A DNA stretch of 64,000 bases from Amphimedon queenslandica (lineage: Eukaryota; Porifera; Demospongiae; Haplosclerida; Niphatidae): positions 445,865-509,864 of the forward strand of contig NW_003546243.1 of NCBI RefSeq assembly GCF_000090795.2, given 5' to 3'. The position numbers and the translations under genes are program-made. Positions 1 through 17,100 of the stretch are shown here, piece by piece. Each line of letters starts with the position of its first letter. The stretch's first letter is position 1. The notes beneath the pieces are model-generated. The model worked only from the letters and a program-made list of their open reading frames with translations, did not search any database and was not told the origin of the DNA.

Positions 1-40
1 TATTAGGATATAAGCTTTGTGTATCCTTGGTTCTCATGAA

Positions 41-1155
41 GAAATGCTGATAGAGAGACTGTTCTCAAAATCAAGGGACCACTCTGCCCTTGCAAATGTT
101 GTTGGGATGTGGAGTTCCAAGTAAGTGGTAGTATGCTCTCTTGAGAAGCAATTGGTTGTAATGAAATGCTTGTGGCTATGCTAGTAGCACATGTATTGCA
201 TTGTCATTGTTTGTTCAGTGCAAGTATGGCAAATTGGCAAGTGGATTATTAAACTATGTGTGTCAGTATGTCTTGAATATAATGAAGCGTGTATGCTAAT
301 TATTGTCAGACTGTCTAACCTTTGTCTACACAAGGTCAAGAATGTAATTCAAAAGAGCCTACATTTCTCATTGTAATTCTTCTGTTGATTTGTAATTCTA
401 ATTATAAGTCCTTATAATCCAGTTAGCACAATAAGCTAACTGGATTATCAATATCAATAAGCACAATAAGCTCCTTATTCCGGCACTCTGGAGTTATGAT
501 AAATATTAGTTGTGTTACATCCCACACAACATACTGTAGTTGTTGTGTTCTCACTGATATTAAAGAAGCTGTGTCATTCCACACTTATAATGATAGTATA
601 ATGCATGTATTTATTGATGATAGGTATTGTCAGCTGATGGTACACAGGAGGTTGGTAAGATCAGTAAGAAATGGTCTGGGCTAGCTAAAGAGTATTTCAC
701 TGATGCTGACAACTTTGGAGTCACATGTAAGCTTGCATGTAAACTTTGCAACAGCAGTCATCATTGAATTGGTGGATTTTGATTTCTTGCCAATTCAGAG
801 TTTAAGGCACATAGCAGGCTGCCAAATAAAAAGTCTGTAGAGTATAGTAGGCAATTAATAAGAGTGTTATCAAGCTTATCATATTTGTGTAATCAGTGTA
901 ATCTAATAATGCTCCTCCTCCCTTTTCCTACTTTGCATTTTGTCTCTAAGTTACTACTGTTCTCTCTCTCTCTCTCTCTCCCATCTAGTTCCTATGGACT
1001 TGGATGTGAAGATGAAGGCTGTTACACTAGCTGCAACATTCCTTATTGTAAGTCTACACTGTATTATTATACATGTACATCAACATCCTCTTTATTTATG
1101 CTCTATGCAGGACTTTATGTTCTTTGAGGACAATCAAAACAACAGAAACAATTAG
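41..1155 (+). CDS. PLSCR: phospholipid scramblase, 3' part
   Basis: Scramblases move phospholipids between the two leaflets of a membrane in response to calcium. Four exons are visible: about 43-120 (ends KCCWDVEFQ after a VLKIKGP stretch), 624-726 (VGKISKKWSG then FTDADNFG), 989-1047 (PMDLDVKMKAV) and 1111-1155 (DFMFFEDN, then stop). They join in phase at GT/AG sites and reproduce, in order, the C-terminal half of the PLSCR family, including the Cys-rich patch, the DADNFG calcium-binding motif and the final hydrophobic segment ending in DFMFFE. The 5' half, with the proline-rich N-terminus, lies outside the window. The paralogue within PLSCR1-4 cannot be assigned. Confidence 0.93.
414..448. 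repeat. perfect 14-bp hairpin in scramblase intron
   Basis: The arms at 414-427 and 435-448 are exact reverse complements (ATAATCCAGTTAGC and its complement) around a 7-nt loop. It lies in the intron between the first two visible scramblase exons. A partial direct echo of the loop, AGCACAATAAGCT, follows at about 460. It could be a cruciform or RNA hairpin, or a remnant of a small inverted-repeat element; no function is shown. Confidence 0.7.
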
Positions 1156-2059
1156 ATATGTTTTATGCTGCATTTATTGCTAAACGATAAAGATAAACAA
1201 AGGAAATAATATTATTATTGTTTAACTTGTCTATTTGTCATTCGTCTTGTTCACTGTCATCATTAGTCGACTTGCTATCTATCAGTTATTTTTAACTCGG
1301 TTCCAAGTTGCACACTTCAACGATATTCACACGTTGCATTGGTAGTATATATAGTTCCAATTGGATTATGATTATACTAATTCATTATCACTGTACAATT
1401 AGTAATTCATGCTGAGCACCATCTCAAAGCACACAACAATTATAATTACTAGACGAATGTAAAACATTAAGGGGCTCAGCCCACTAGCCACGCTATATTT
1501 TAAAGGTTATATGGTATAGAGCTACATTATTGTACATGTACATGAGTAAATACAGTAGTTTGTAATGAAGTCATCATGCTTGGAAATACAAAATTTCTTT
1601 ATCAGTTTATCACATTCTGCAGCAAAAAAGTTGTGTTGGAAGCCAGAGACAGTAACTGCAGTCATAGGTTATGTCAGTAGTTGTGGAGGCTTTACAAGCT
1701 CACAACTGTGGCATATCTGCCTTCTTAATCTTCCTTGTTGTATTTGGAAAGTAGTAGAGACTTCTCTTGCATTCTTGCTGACTCAAGTGAGTGACTTGTA
1801 ACTTGTAAGGTCAAGAACATGAACTGAGAACAATGAAGAATTGATAGCTGGCGCCATTTTATTTCACTGTGACCACACCCGTTTTCAAAGAAGATTAAGA
1901 TTAGGTTATTAAAATAGGAAAATTTTTCATACGGATAAATAGGGGTGACGTACGTGTACAAACAAACAAACAAACAAACATACTCTACTCGAACTAGTGG
2001 GCTTCGCCCAATAATAGTTAATATATCTGTTTCATAATGTCATAAAATACTGGATTAGT
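1156..2059. other. intergenic region, scramblase 3' end to NAGK 3' end
   Basis: These are convergent gene ends. Apart from the inverted-repeat element at 1471-2010, only AT-rich sequence is visible. A reading frame of 78 codons at 1565 lacks any family resemblance and I do not call it a gene. Confidence 0.6.
1471..2010. mobile_element. putative non-autonomous inverted-repeat element (MITE-like)
   Basis: The ends carry imperfect inverted repeats: GGGGCTCAGCCCACTAG at 1471-1487 and the complement of CTAGTGGGCTTCGCCCA at 1994-2010, 14 of 17 matching. Each end also contains a small self-complementary GGGC..GCCC hairpin. The interior of about 500 bp has no convincing coding potential and includes a (CAAA)n run near 1957-1980 beside GTGACGTACGTG. 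A target-site duplication is not clear: TTAA lies on the left and ATAA on the right. It fills most of the gap between scramblase and NAGK. It could be a DNA-transposon derivative or a Helitron-like fragment; the family is not recognised. Confidence 0.45.
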
Positions 2060-3532
2060 TTATTTCAAATCAAAAGACACGAGGGCATTTTCAATTCTCT
2101 CAGCCTTCATATTGATTTTAACACCATTCATTCCAGCCCCAATGATAGCAGCACCAATGGAACTTGCTTCTTCATCCTTTAATCTGTAAAGTTTAATCTC
2201 CAGTCCAGGTTCCATTTGGTCTATTGCACTTCTAAATCCTTTTAAAGAACATCCAGATGTAGATTTTATACACGAAGTCTTTTACCTTCTTTGAGTAGAT
2301 CCCAGCTTTTAAAAACTGATCCTTCTAATAATACAGGAATAATGCCTCCAAGTTGCTCTTTCAGCTCCTATTTTTACAGTGTCAAATATTAAAAGTTTGA
2401 GCCAACTAGCACTAATTTTTTTGAATTATATTTAGTTAAGTACTCACTTACTGATGATACATAAGGAATTATGGCCATTATGTGCCTGCCAAGTTGTTCC
2501 CCAGCATCATAAAACAATTGACAAACTACTGGATCTGCTGTTCTACCAGCAACTGTGTCACATACAACTCTCAATAATTATAGCTATTATACATTATTCA
2601 CATACCTTCAGCCAACACAGCACAGAAGCTAGCTATTTTAGATTTAGAGAAATCCAAGTAGAGATGATTTAAAACATCATACCTGTGTTTAATCTAAAAG
2701 GAAAAATGATGACCATGCATGTAATGATTATGCTATAATTATAGCGTACATTAAAAAATTTTATAACTTTAGATCGTAAGACATCAATGCTCATTCCATC
2801 TGGCAGCTGCTTCATGCCATCATCAAAATCATACACAAGTTTAATGCTTCTATGAGCTATCCAATATGCTGCGACAATTATATAAATAAAATCATTTAAC
2901 TCTATCCATGTTCTGACATACCTGATCCTTCATCTCCAAGCATATGACCCCACCCTCCACAGCGGTGTATAGAAACATTATGAGCATCAAAGAGCTCACA
3001 GCAGGATCCTGTTCCTGATATTAAGACAATACCTCCTCCTCCTTGAAATGTGAAAGCGATTGGTCCAAAGATATCAGTGTTAATATAATAAGATAAGCTA
3101 AGATCAGGATATCGTGTAGATAGATCATTCTTAATTCTCTTTTGTGCTGCATCTTGCTCACAACCACTGGCAGATATTCCCTATCATTGATAATCTATAA
3201 TATCATGATATAACTTGTGTATCATACTAAAGATTCCAAAGGATGAGATATTTGTAGGCCTGCTTCTTGCTTAGCCATGTCAACTAACTGCTTGATCTTT
3301 TCTACACATGTATCAAATGAAACTTGCTAAATTTGCTTAAAATAATATAGTTATTTAGGTGTTTTCTACCCATGGATTTAGTCCTTTTCCTTTAGACTGG
3401 CCAATAACTGAGCCATCCTCTTTTATAATAATAGCCATAGAACGAGTTGCACCGCTAATAGAGACGTTAATAGCATTGCAACCAAAAATACAATTGCATT
3501 TACCCTAACACACCTCCAAAGTATCTTGCCAT
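2060..3532 (-). CDS. NAGK: N-acetyl-D-glucosamine kinase
   Basis: NAGK phosphorylates GlcNAc to GlcNAc-6-phosphate in the cytosol, salvaging amino sugar from degraded glycans. Reading the minus strand, the start gives MARYFGGVLG and splices through a roughly 50-bp intron to GATRSMAIIIKEDG, the ATP-binding phosphate-1 motif. A middle exon near 2930-3060 carries LISGTGS then CGGWGHMLGDEGSAYWIAH, the sugar-kinase signature of the ROK/BadF/NAGK fold. Further exons give the family's AGEQLGRHI helix, and the last exon ends NALVSFDLK before TAA. All parts are in the order of animal NAGK, and length appears full. The start is chosen because MARYFGGV matches the family N-terminus. It is divergent from WDR5, whose ATG is 486 bp away. 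Confidence 0.92.
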
Positions 3533-3589
3533 TTCTAAAATAATCGAGTATTAAAAGTTAGTTATCTAGTTATTAAAAAGAACCTTGGA

Positions 3590-3965
3590 AAAATGAATTT
3601 TCCCGGGAAATTTCCTGAGAAAAAAATTGATAAGTTCCCGGGAAAATTATTTTCCCGGCAAATTTCCCTGGAAAAATTAAAATTAATAATTTTGCCTGAA
3701 AAATAATTTTTCCAGCAAATTTCCTAGGAAAAATAAATTTTCCCGGCAAATTTCCTGAGTAAAAAATTAAAATTAATAATTTCCCAGGAAAAATTTCCTG
3801 GGATAAAAATAAAAAATTTCCAAGAAAAAATATATTTTCCCGGCAAATTTTTCAGGAAAAAAGTTGATAATAATTTTCCCGGAAAAAATAAAATTTAATA
3901 TTCCTGGCAAATTTCCCGGGGAAAATCGATAATTTTCCCGGCAAATTTCCCGGGAAAAAATTAAA
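3590..3965. repeat. degenerate CCCGGG-palindrome tandem repeat in shared promoter
   Basis: About a dozen imperfect units of the form TTTTCCCGGCAAATTTCC(C/T)GGGAAAAA run through this AT-rich block. Several contain the palindrome TTTCCCGGGAAA. The unit spacing is irregular (roughly 25-45 bp) because of A/T-rich fillers. The block occupies most of the 486 bp between the divergent start codons of NAGK and WDR5, so it probably overlaps both promoters. The core TTCCCGGGAA resembles TTC-N4-GAA dimer sites, but a simple expanded palindrome is an equally good reading. Confidence 0.75.
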
Positions 3966-4018
3966 ATTAAAATCTAATTCTAATAATCTAATTAGTATTT
4001 AACCCTTTAGTCTCAAAC

Positions 4019-6130
<2,112 letters not shown>

Positions 6131-6339
6131 AATTTATCGTTCAAACTCTACATATTAATAATTTCAATTCAAATGGCTGGCAAGTATTACAGTCAAAAAT
6201 TGTATCAATTAAAGTTTATGTGTTAGAATAGAAGGCGTAGTACAGATCACAGTATAGATCTAAATATATCAAAAATATAGTTAAAATTGGTATTTAAAAA
6301 GTATTTGGAAACGCCAATTAGGATATCTTCACTCTTTTC

Positions 6340-7012
6340 TCAAACTCCACAAAAATCAGGACAGTCTAAAAATGAAATGCATTAGCAACAAGATCAGTAA
6401 ACAATGCAAGTGTAACTTACCACAAGAGCGAGGCCTTCCTTTCCTTCCCCTTCCTCTCTTGGTTGTGTCATTGGTAGAGGAATCTTGACAGAACACTTGT
6501 GGTTTCCTCTTGTTCTTGGCCCTCACAGAAACAGTCATGTCATCAACTGACAGTGAGCGAGAAAAATTTGGCCTCCTGAATCGACTCTCCCTGAACAAGT
6601 CACGAAACATCTTCTCAACATCTTTGGCTGATGTATTGGGGCTACTGGCAATTGTAATGCAAGGGCTGGAACCAATCTCTGTACAGTTAATGGCAACATC
6701 AAACTCAAGCCTATCATCTTTTGTATTGGACTTAGACTTGGTTTTACCCTTCCTTTCCTTGCAGTATGCATCACCTAGTAGCATTGCAGTGCATCCAGTG
6801 GGTATATTGGAGCCTGGCACATATAATTCAGAGACGATTGAAGCAGCCAATTCATTGAGTTCTGCAGTTGTTGCATTGCAAATTTCATCAACAGCTTCTG
6901 CTGTAATCCTCACATCAGAGATTAGCCTAACTTGTGGAAGGCACTGGGTTTGAGCTAGCCCAACTGAAAATAATCCAGTCAGTCCAAGAAACACAAATAA
7001 AATTTTTGACAT
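6340..7012 (-). CDS. secreted basic protein of unknown family
   Basis: I do not recognise a family. The minus-strand frame starts MSKILFVFLGLTGLFSVGLA, a clear signal peptide with likely cleavage after LAQ. The mature part has several cysteines, N-glycosylation sites (NATT, NCTE, NTSA, NFSR, NDTT) and a central acidic-to-basic transition. The end is strongly basic: KNKRKPQVF, then KRGRGRKGRPRS. Open frame continues past a GTAAG donor at 6420, but a 53-bp intron ending TTTTAG joins to a last exon (6365-6340) reading CDCPDFCGV then stop, which I prefer because it adds paired cysteines. It is convergent with WDR5 (about 210 bp apart). The GRKGRPR stretch looks like an AT-hook, odd for a secreted protein; it may instead bind polyanions or be a protease-processed tail. 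Confidence 0.75.
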
Positions 7013-7483
7013 CTTTCGTTTTTGTCCCTTAAAGAATCTTCCGGTAAATGTCTATGAAGCAATGAGCTGCTCTTTCCTTTATATATATGCACTCAACTCC
7101 TTTAAGTTGCACAATTTATATGCTTCTGTTGACACAACTGGCAGCAATAAAGGAAATAGAGAGAGGGTAAGGCCAAGCCACCCTTTACAAGAATCCACTA
7201 GGTTTGCCAAAAAATAAAAGCATTATTAATAATTTGCAAGTTCATGGTAAATTATCTCTAGGTGTGACACAGGTTTGACAAAGCAGCATCAAAAACAGAT
7301 TTAATAATAATCAAAATATTACAAATAATAATGAGCTAAAAACGTAAACAACAGAAGAACTTTCCAAATATGTTGTCAATGTTTATCTATAACATAAACC
7401 TACTCACATGCACACACACAATAATGCAGAGAGATAACATATAACTGTACATCATTTTATTATTATTATTATCATTATTATTG
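7013..7483. other. intergenic, no gene seen
   Basis: The gap lies between the start of the secreted-protein gene and the end of AMPK alpha, both on the minus strand. It contains short ATT repeats near 7457-7482 and an ACACACACA run near 7411. The first 100 bp beyond 7012 (TATATATA near 7080) may hold the secreted gene's promoter. Confidence 0.5.
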
Positions 7484-11385
<3,902 letters not shown>

Positions 11386-11489
11386 GATTGACCTATTGAC
11401 CCGGTAAACTGGTAAAGTAATATAAAAAAAGAGTGTGGGTAAACCACGCCCATACGTTTAATTAGAGACAAAACAGCGTGGTATTAATA

Positions 11490-13613
11490 ATGGAGGATGG
11501 AGGATCTGGGAAAGTTGTTGTACTGGTAGACATGGACTGCTTTTACGTTCAAGTCGAGAAGAGGCTTCATCCTGAGCTGAAGGATAAGCCCTGTGCCATA
11601 GTTCAGTACAATAAATGGCAGGGAGGCAGGTAATAGATCTATATTAGATTATTTTGCTAAAATAAATAATTTTAATAGCATTATAGCTGTTGATTATGAA
11701 GCAAGGAAGTATGGTGTGAAGAGATCATTGAAGGGAAAGGAGGCTAAAGAGAAGTGTCCTGGTATTCATCTTGTCCAAGTTCCCGAGAAACGAAGAAAGG
11801 CTGACCTCTCCAATTATAGGAAAGCTAGCGGAGAAGTTATGAAAGTTTTATCAGGATTCACATCAGTGATAGAAAGAGCTAGTATTGATGAGGCGTTTCT
11901 AGATCTCACAGAGCCAGTCAAAGACTACATCAATAGTAACTCTTTTGATTCACTGGAGTTTCATGCTGATCTAAAATCAACTCATGTTGCTGGATGCAAT
12001 GATGATGATGACACTCATAAAGGTAACACAGCAATTTGTTTTCTCTATATGCAGTTCTATAATCAGATGATTGTGATTTGAGGATTAGCAGGGGAGACTG
12101 GTTTAAGTCTTCTTGCAGTTCAGACGAGAGGGTATTGATTGTTGCTGCTATACTAGTTCAGAGGATAAGAGAGACAATACTTAATGAGGTCGGATTCACT
12201 TGCTCTGCTGGTATCTCTCACAACAAAGTAAGAGCTTATAGCTACTCATTCATAGTAATGTGATATACTTATTAAAGATGCTGGCCAAGTTAGCTGCTGG
12301 AATGCATAAACCAAACCAGCAGACCATACTACCTCAATCTCAAGTTGATGTTGTATTCTCTACTACATTACTGAAGAAAGTGTAAGTGAAAGTAATTTAA
12401 TTATTTTCATGCTATTTCTTTTAGTCGACATTTAGGTGGTAAGCTAGGAGAACAGGTACAAGACAAGCTAAAGATAGAGTGTGTGGGACAATTGCAAGAA
12501 TATTCACTTAAAGTACTTCAAGAAAAATTTGGACTTAAAACAGGGCAAGAAAAAAGAGCGAAACAATCAACTGATTAATTTTATTTTTAGATCTTGGTTG
12601 TATGAGTTGTGTCGGGGTATATGCCACGAGAAGATAAGCAATCGAATAATCACTAAATCGATCGGATGCGGCAAAAACTTTCCTGGACCTTCAAAGCTCA
12701 AGACAGCCAAAGCTGTACGTATGCTTTAATTTATGTATAGTTCATTGCTTTTATTAGGTGAAATATTGGCTGGAGCAGTTAAGTAGAGAACTAGTAGAGA
12801 GACTTGAGGAAGACATGACTGAAGTATAGCATTATGTGCCTTGTTTTCACTTCCTTTTCTTACTTCAGAATACAAGACAGGCTCAATCCATCACTGTTCA
12901 CTTCTTACCTGAAGGTCAGGCTTCGTCTGTTGCAAGAACATTTGCACTGCCTTCATATAATACAAGCCTAATTGTCAATAACTCTTGGAATGCCATTAAT
13001 AAGGGACACAAACCTGTTACTAATGAGGAGAGTCATTTGACATGGTCAGAAAGTCTTTGCAATTTATTAAGATAGTCATTGTTCTACTATAAATAGGACT
13101 ACGGGTATACTGAACATTCATCTCTCTGCTGGCAAGTTTGTTCAGTGTGGTAAAGGGCATATGAAGTCACTTCTACAGTTAATGTCATCAGATCAAGAAT
13201 GCAGCTTTGTTTCAGCATCATCAAGTCACTCCAGTATAATCACTGGTAAAGAAGTCACTCAAATGACACTGTGTAAAGAAGAAAGGGAAGATGCAGTCCT
13301 CACAACTACTCCTACAATCACTGAGCAAGATCAATCATTAGAAACGTCTTCAATGAACATAACAAAGTTCTTTACTCCTATTAAGAGGAAGGGATCACTA
13401 GAAACACAGCTGGATAGAAATGCCAAAAGGAGAGAAGTAGTCCTTGAGGAGATAAAAGGGACGCTAGAGAGTGATGATGACACGATTATAGATAATCAAT
13501 TTGAGGCTGTTTTGTGTTCTGAGTGTGGAGAAGAGGTTCTCAAATTCGTATTAGAAGAACACATGGATTATCACTTTGCACTCTCATTGGACAAAGATTC
13601 ACAAATAAATTAA
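11490..13613 (+). CDS. POLH: DNA polymerase eta (Y-family translesion polymerase)
   Basis: Pol eta copies past UV dimers in the nucleus. The start gives MEDGGSGKVVVLVDMDCFYV, containing the first metal-binding Asp (DMD). Then come KDKPCAIVQYNKWQGG, SIIAVDYEARKYGVKRS, VIERASIDEAFLDLT (the catalytic SIDE motif), CSAGISHNKMLAKLA, LGGKLG, SWLYELCRGI and TIGCGKNFPG, then the little-finger segment SITVHFLPEGQA. The C-terminal exon (13161-13613) has a variant PCNA-binding motif SMNITKFF and a UBZ zinc finger CSECGEEV...EEHMDYHFALSL with two Cys and two His. This full domain order and MDYHFAL separate it from pol iota and kappa. It is divergent from AMPK alpha and ends 34 bp before the end of the GTPase-Death gene. 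Confidence 0.95.
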
Positions 13614-13647
13614 ATAAATAAATTAATATAAATATAAAAATAGTTGT

Positions 13648-16600
13648 TTATTCTAGATTAATCTTTTTATGACGCATAAGATACGTTATCAAGCTATCGT
13701 GTATATCCATTCTTTCAATGGCCTTCAGTGCATTGATAATAGTCTTCCATGTGTAAGGGGAACATCTTTTCATTTTCCACTTTTCAAACAATAGTGCATA
13801 GCGTTCTCCTATGCTTTTATGTTCTGCCTGTATTATTGCAATTTCAGTTGAAGCTATATTCAAATGTATGCCAAACTGATCAAAATGATCATTTCCCAGC
13901 TGCAATCATAAAAGGAATAATAATTATTTTTAATGCCAAAACACTTGAACTTACTTTAAGGCCAACAAAAGCCATACAGTCACGTAGATCAGGTTCTGTG
14001 AAATTATCTATAATAAATAAATTAATTAAAACAAGTACATCAGTCACTCTCTCTCTCTCTCCCCCTACCTAAACTAAATAGCCAAGGGAGTCTCCTAACA
14101 CTACCACAAGTCTTTGATAAAGCAGGATGCTTAGTACAACTGAGACTAAAGGAAGAATGAGTAATAGTGTCCATATCAACTCTAGCCGGATGAGTCTCAC
14201 TGCAGACTGGTTCATCATCTTTATGTAAGTCACACATGAAGCCCCACTCAAAACGAATATCATCGACTGAATAAGGAAGAACATCAGATAGAGCTGATAG
14301 ACAAGAGTTGCTAGTCAGTGTTCTTCTTATATTGAAGGCTTCTTCATCATTGCTTCCCGAATAGTATAGTTCTAACCACCGAAACCTGTCTACGATTAAA
14401 ATGCAACCGCTTTTATAAACAAGACTGACGGCATTCCTGTACTGCTGGCGATCCATAGCCTCTGGCTTGGGCAAAGTAAATTTTGAGTCTTCTCGAAGCA
14501 GATAAGTTATGAGAGCTGTAAAGACACCTTGCAGCACTACACCTTTCACTGGCAATAGGAGGAGACAATCAAAATGGGTAGTATATGTACTCACGTCGAT
14601 GTTGTTGCTACAGATTGGTAAAGCACTAGGAATGAAGTACCCATGAGTAGTATCTGCAATCACCAACAAGTCCACTAAAAGCCGGAGGAGGTCAGAAGGT
14701 CCGAATTCAGGTATAAAATGAGTCAATTGTTCCTTCAAGCATATTTTAAAGACATCCTCTGAAAAGAGACCGCTCTCTGTCAGTTTCCTTATAGAATCTG
14801 GAGGCAAGACTAGATCGTCAGTTTTAGAGAATGTGATTTTTAGAAGAGAGGTGAGCATTCCTAGGGCTAGCTGAGGATCAGTGATGACAATACTGAACTT
14901 CTCATTTGAGTGATACAAGACTGTGTTTACAGAATCAAAGAATGTCAATATATCCTCAACCTCTTCAGGACCAAGGCCCAATTGCTTGCCAAGCTCTACA
15001 CAATGACTGAGTACAATTATTGATGTCTTATTATCTGACGAGTATTTATTGAGCAAACGCTCATACTGATACCAAGCCAACGGGATGTCGACACGCTGCA
15101 ATTGAGAGCTTATCCTAATAAGCCTCTTGCGAATCTCAGCACCCATTTTATCTTTGTCTTTGAGTATATCAATGGGAAACAATATCTCGTCTTTTTTCTC
15201 ATTATAGTCAATTCGGCGATCATTTAAACTGCTTAGCTTCTCTTTTAATTTCTGATTGATTTTCTTTATCTCTTTCTTTTTGTCCTTCAATTTGTCGATG
15301 TGTGTGCCAACTACCAGAAGGACAGGTAAGCTGCTTGAATCCTTTTCTGGTACACTCGTTGATAAAGATGAGACAACTCGCGCCGTGTTCTCTAACATCT
15401 CACAGCAGGACTGCGGCATCGTTGTATATAACTCATGACTCTTGTCTTCTCCTTCCTCAAAATAACTGAAGCTAAGCTGCTCGTCCAAGTCTTTGGTGAC
15501 ATCAAACACAAAAATAACGACCATGCAAGACCGTATGAAAATAGGCAAGAGATCTAGAAATTGTGGCTGACCCCCACTGTCGAGAAAGTATAAAAAATCC
15601 TTGCTCTGATCCTCATTAGAAGCAGAATCCAGTGACATGACATTAATCACTTGCTTTTCTGACTTAGAAGACGTAGTAGTAATGGGAACAGAGCTGGTCA
15701 CTGGGTCAGCAGGTTTCTCATCCAAAGAAAGGGACTTAGAGAGCATGGCAGGTGAGGAAGAGCTTCGAATCGGGCGGGACGTTTTTCTTGGTATCGGAGG
15801 GTTGACAACAGCAGAGCAGCTGCTTTGTACAGAACTTGTTGGTGAATTTATTAGTTCTTTTGCTTTGCGAGCAACTAGTTTTGTCATTTCGTCTTTGTCA
15901 AAACTAGACAAAAGTCCTTTTTGCTTCATGACACTTATTCTTTCGACAGGACTCACAATGGGTGTACTGTTACGCTTTACTGGGAGGGGCTTCTCTAAAA
16001 GGAGGTGCTTGAGACATGTTTTACCCACACCTGGTGGACCAACACAAACAACATTAATGATTGTACAGTTCATGACTCCAGAGGCCATGGCTTCCTTAAA
16101 TTTATCATGATTTATGCCTGAAAGGATAGTAATTAGATTGCTTATATTATAATAAGTGCATGTTATACCTCTCTTTGACTTTTTGAGTAGGTTAAATTCA
16201 ACTAGACCACCTCCGCTAGGAACATCAACCCAAACATAACCATTAGCAACTACCTCCTTACTACATGTATACACTAACAAAAGCAGATAATGATGTTTCT
16301 ATTCATACATGCATTCTCACATGATACTGGAGTTCCAATTTCTAGTTTAACATTGCTTGGCTTTAAGGAGATAGTTTTTAAGCAGAAATAATCGAGTGGT
16401 TTATAGTCTAAAAGGAATAAAAAACAGAGTTAAATCAGAGGTCATAAATTAGACTTGAAACATACCTTTCAGTGACAGGAGAACTGTGTTAAAGCACCCA
16501 TCAAAAGATACTACGCCCCAAAAAGGTTTAACAAGTGGTGCAGGAACTATCTCTCTTAGCAAACCATCAATAAAAATGTACACCATGTTTAGAAGGAGCA

Positions 16601-17050
16601 TGAAACCAAGCGTTTGGCTTTGCGAAAGGTTTTTGAAATTTGTACGTTTCGTAGGATCCTTGTAATAAGAGCAATCTCTGACAAATGGTAGCTCATCTAT
16701 ATTAGTAGTAGGTTGTGGCTCACAGTCAGAGAGGCCAATTTTCTGAGTATTATGTGATAATTTAAAATGATAATAAAACAGTAGTCTATGCATATTCTCA
16801 CCATAAATGTGCTAGCTAAACGGTCAACGTATGGAACTAATTTTTGTTCTATTTTAATAAGAACAACCTTTCCTTCAACCAGCGGTTCATGAGTACAAAC
16901 TACAGCATCTGACTCCTTCTTCTTCACCGCAAATAAAGACCCTCGGTTTTCTAAGGACACTTCACAGTCTTTTACAAGACGAAAAGTGGGGAGGTGGCCT
17001 TCTGCCATATCAGAAAAAGAAAGCAAAGCACCACCCCTTGAAATTTTCAT
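13648..17050 (-). CDS. GTPase-Death domain protein with neuralized/SPRY-like N-terminus
   Basis: Likely a signalling or innate-immunity protein; the exact family is not named. Minus-strand exons encode, in order: an N-terminal beta-rich region starting MKISRGGALLSFSD with FMIGLSDCEP, DELPFVRDC and PFWGVVSFDGCFNTVLLSLKG, which fits the spacing of a neuralized (NHR)/SPRY-type domain; a linker exon; a P-loop GTPase with VCVGPPGVGKTCLKHLLLE, a Ser-rich insert, LDSGGQPQFLDLLP as switch-2-like, VVGTHIDKL as the NKxD-like motif; a COR-like alpha-helical region (RVDIPLAWYQYERLL); and a C-terminal Death domain (13648-13905) ending in PYTWKTIINALKAI. GPPGVGKT and DSGGQPQF are typical of Roc-like GTPases. 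It overlaps nothing and lies head-to-tail with TRAPPC2, 51 bp apart. The N-terminal domain is the least certain part. Confidence 0.82.
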
Positions 17051-17100
17051 AAAATTTAATTCTTAAAAATAATATTCTTACAATAAAAATGGTATAATGA

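Noticed and set aside
1565-1801. 78-codon frame as a small gene
   Set aside because: It lies inside the inverted-repeat element, has no similarity I recognise and no splice context.
6510-6953. 147-codon plus-strand frame
   Set aside because: Antisense shadow of the secreted-protein gene, which has a signal peptide and proper splice sites.
15637-16110. 157-codon plus-strand frame
   Set aside because: Antisense shadow of the GTPase exon, without any family resemblance.
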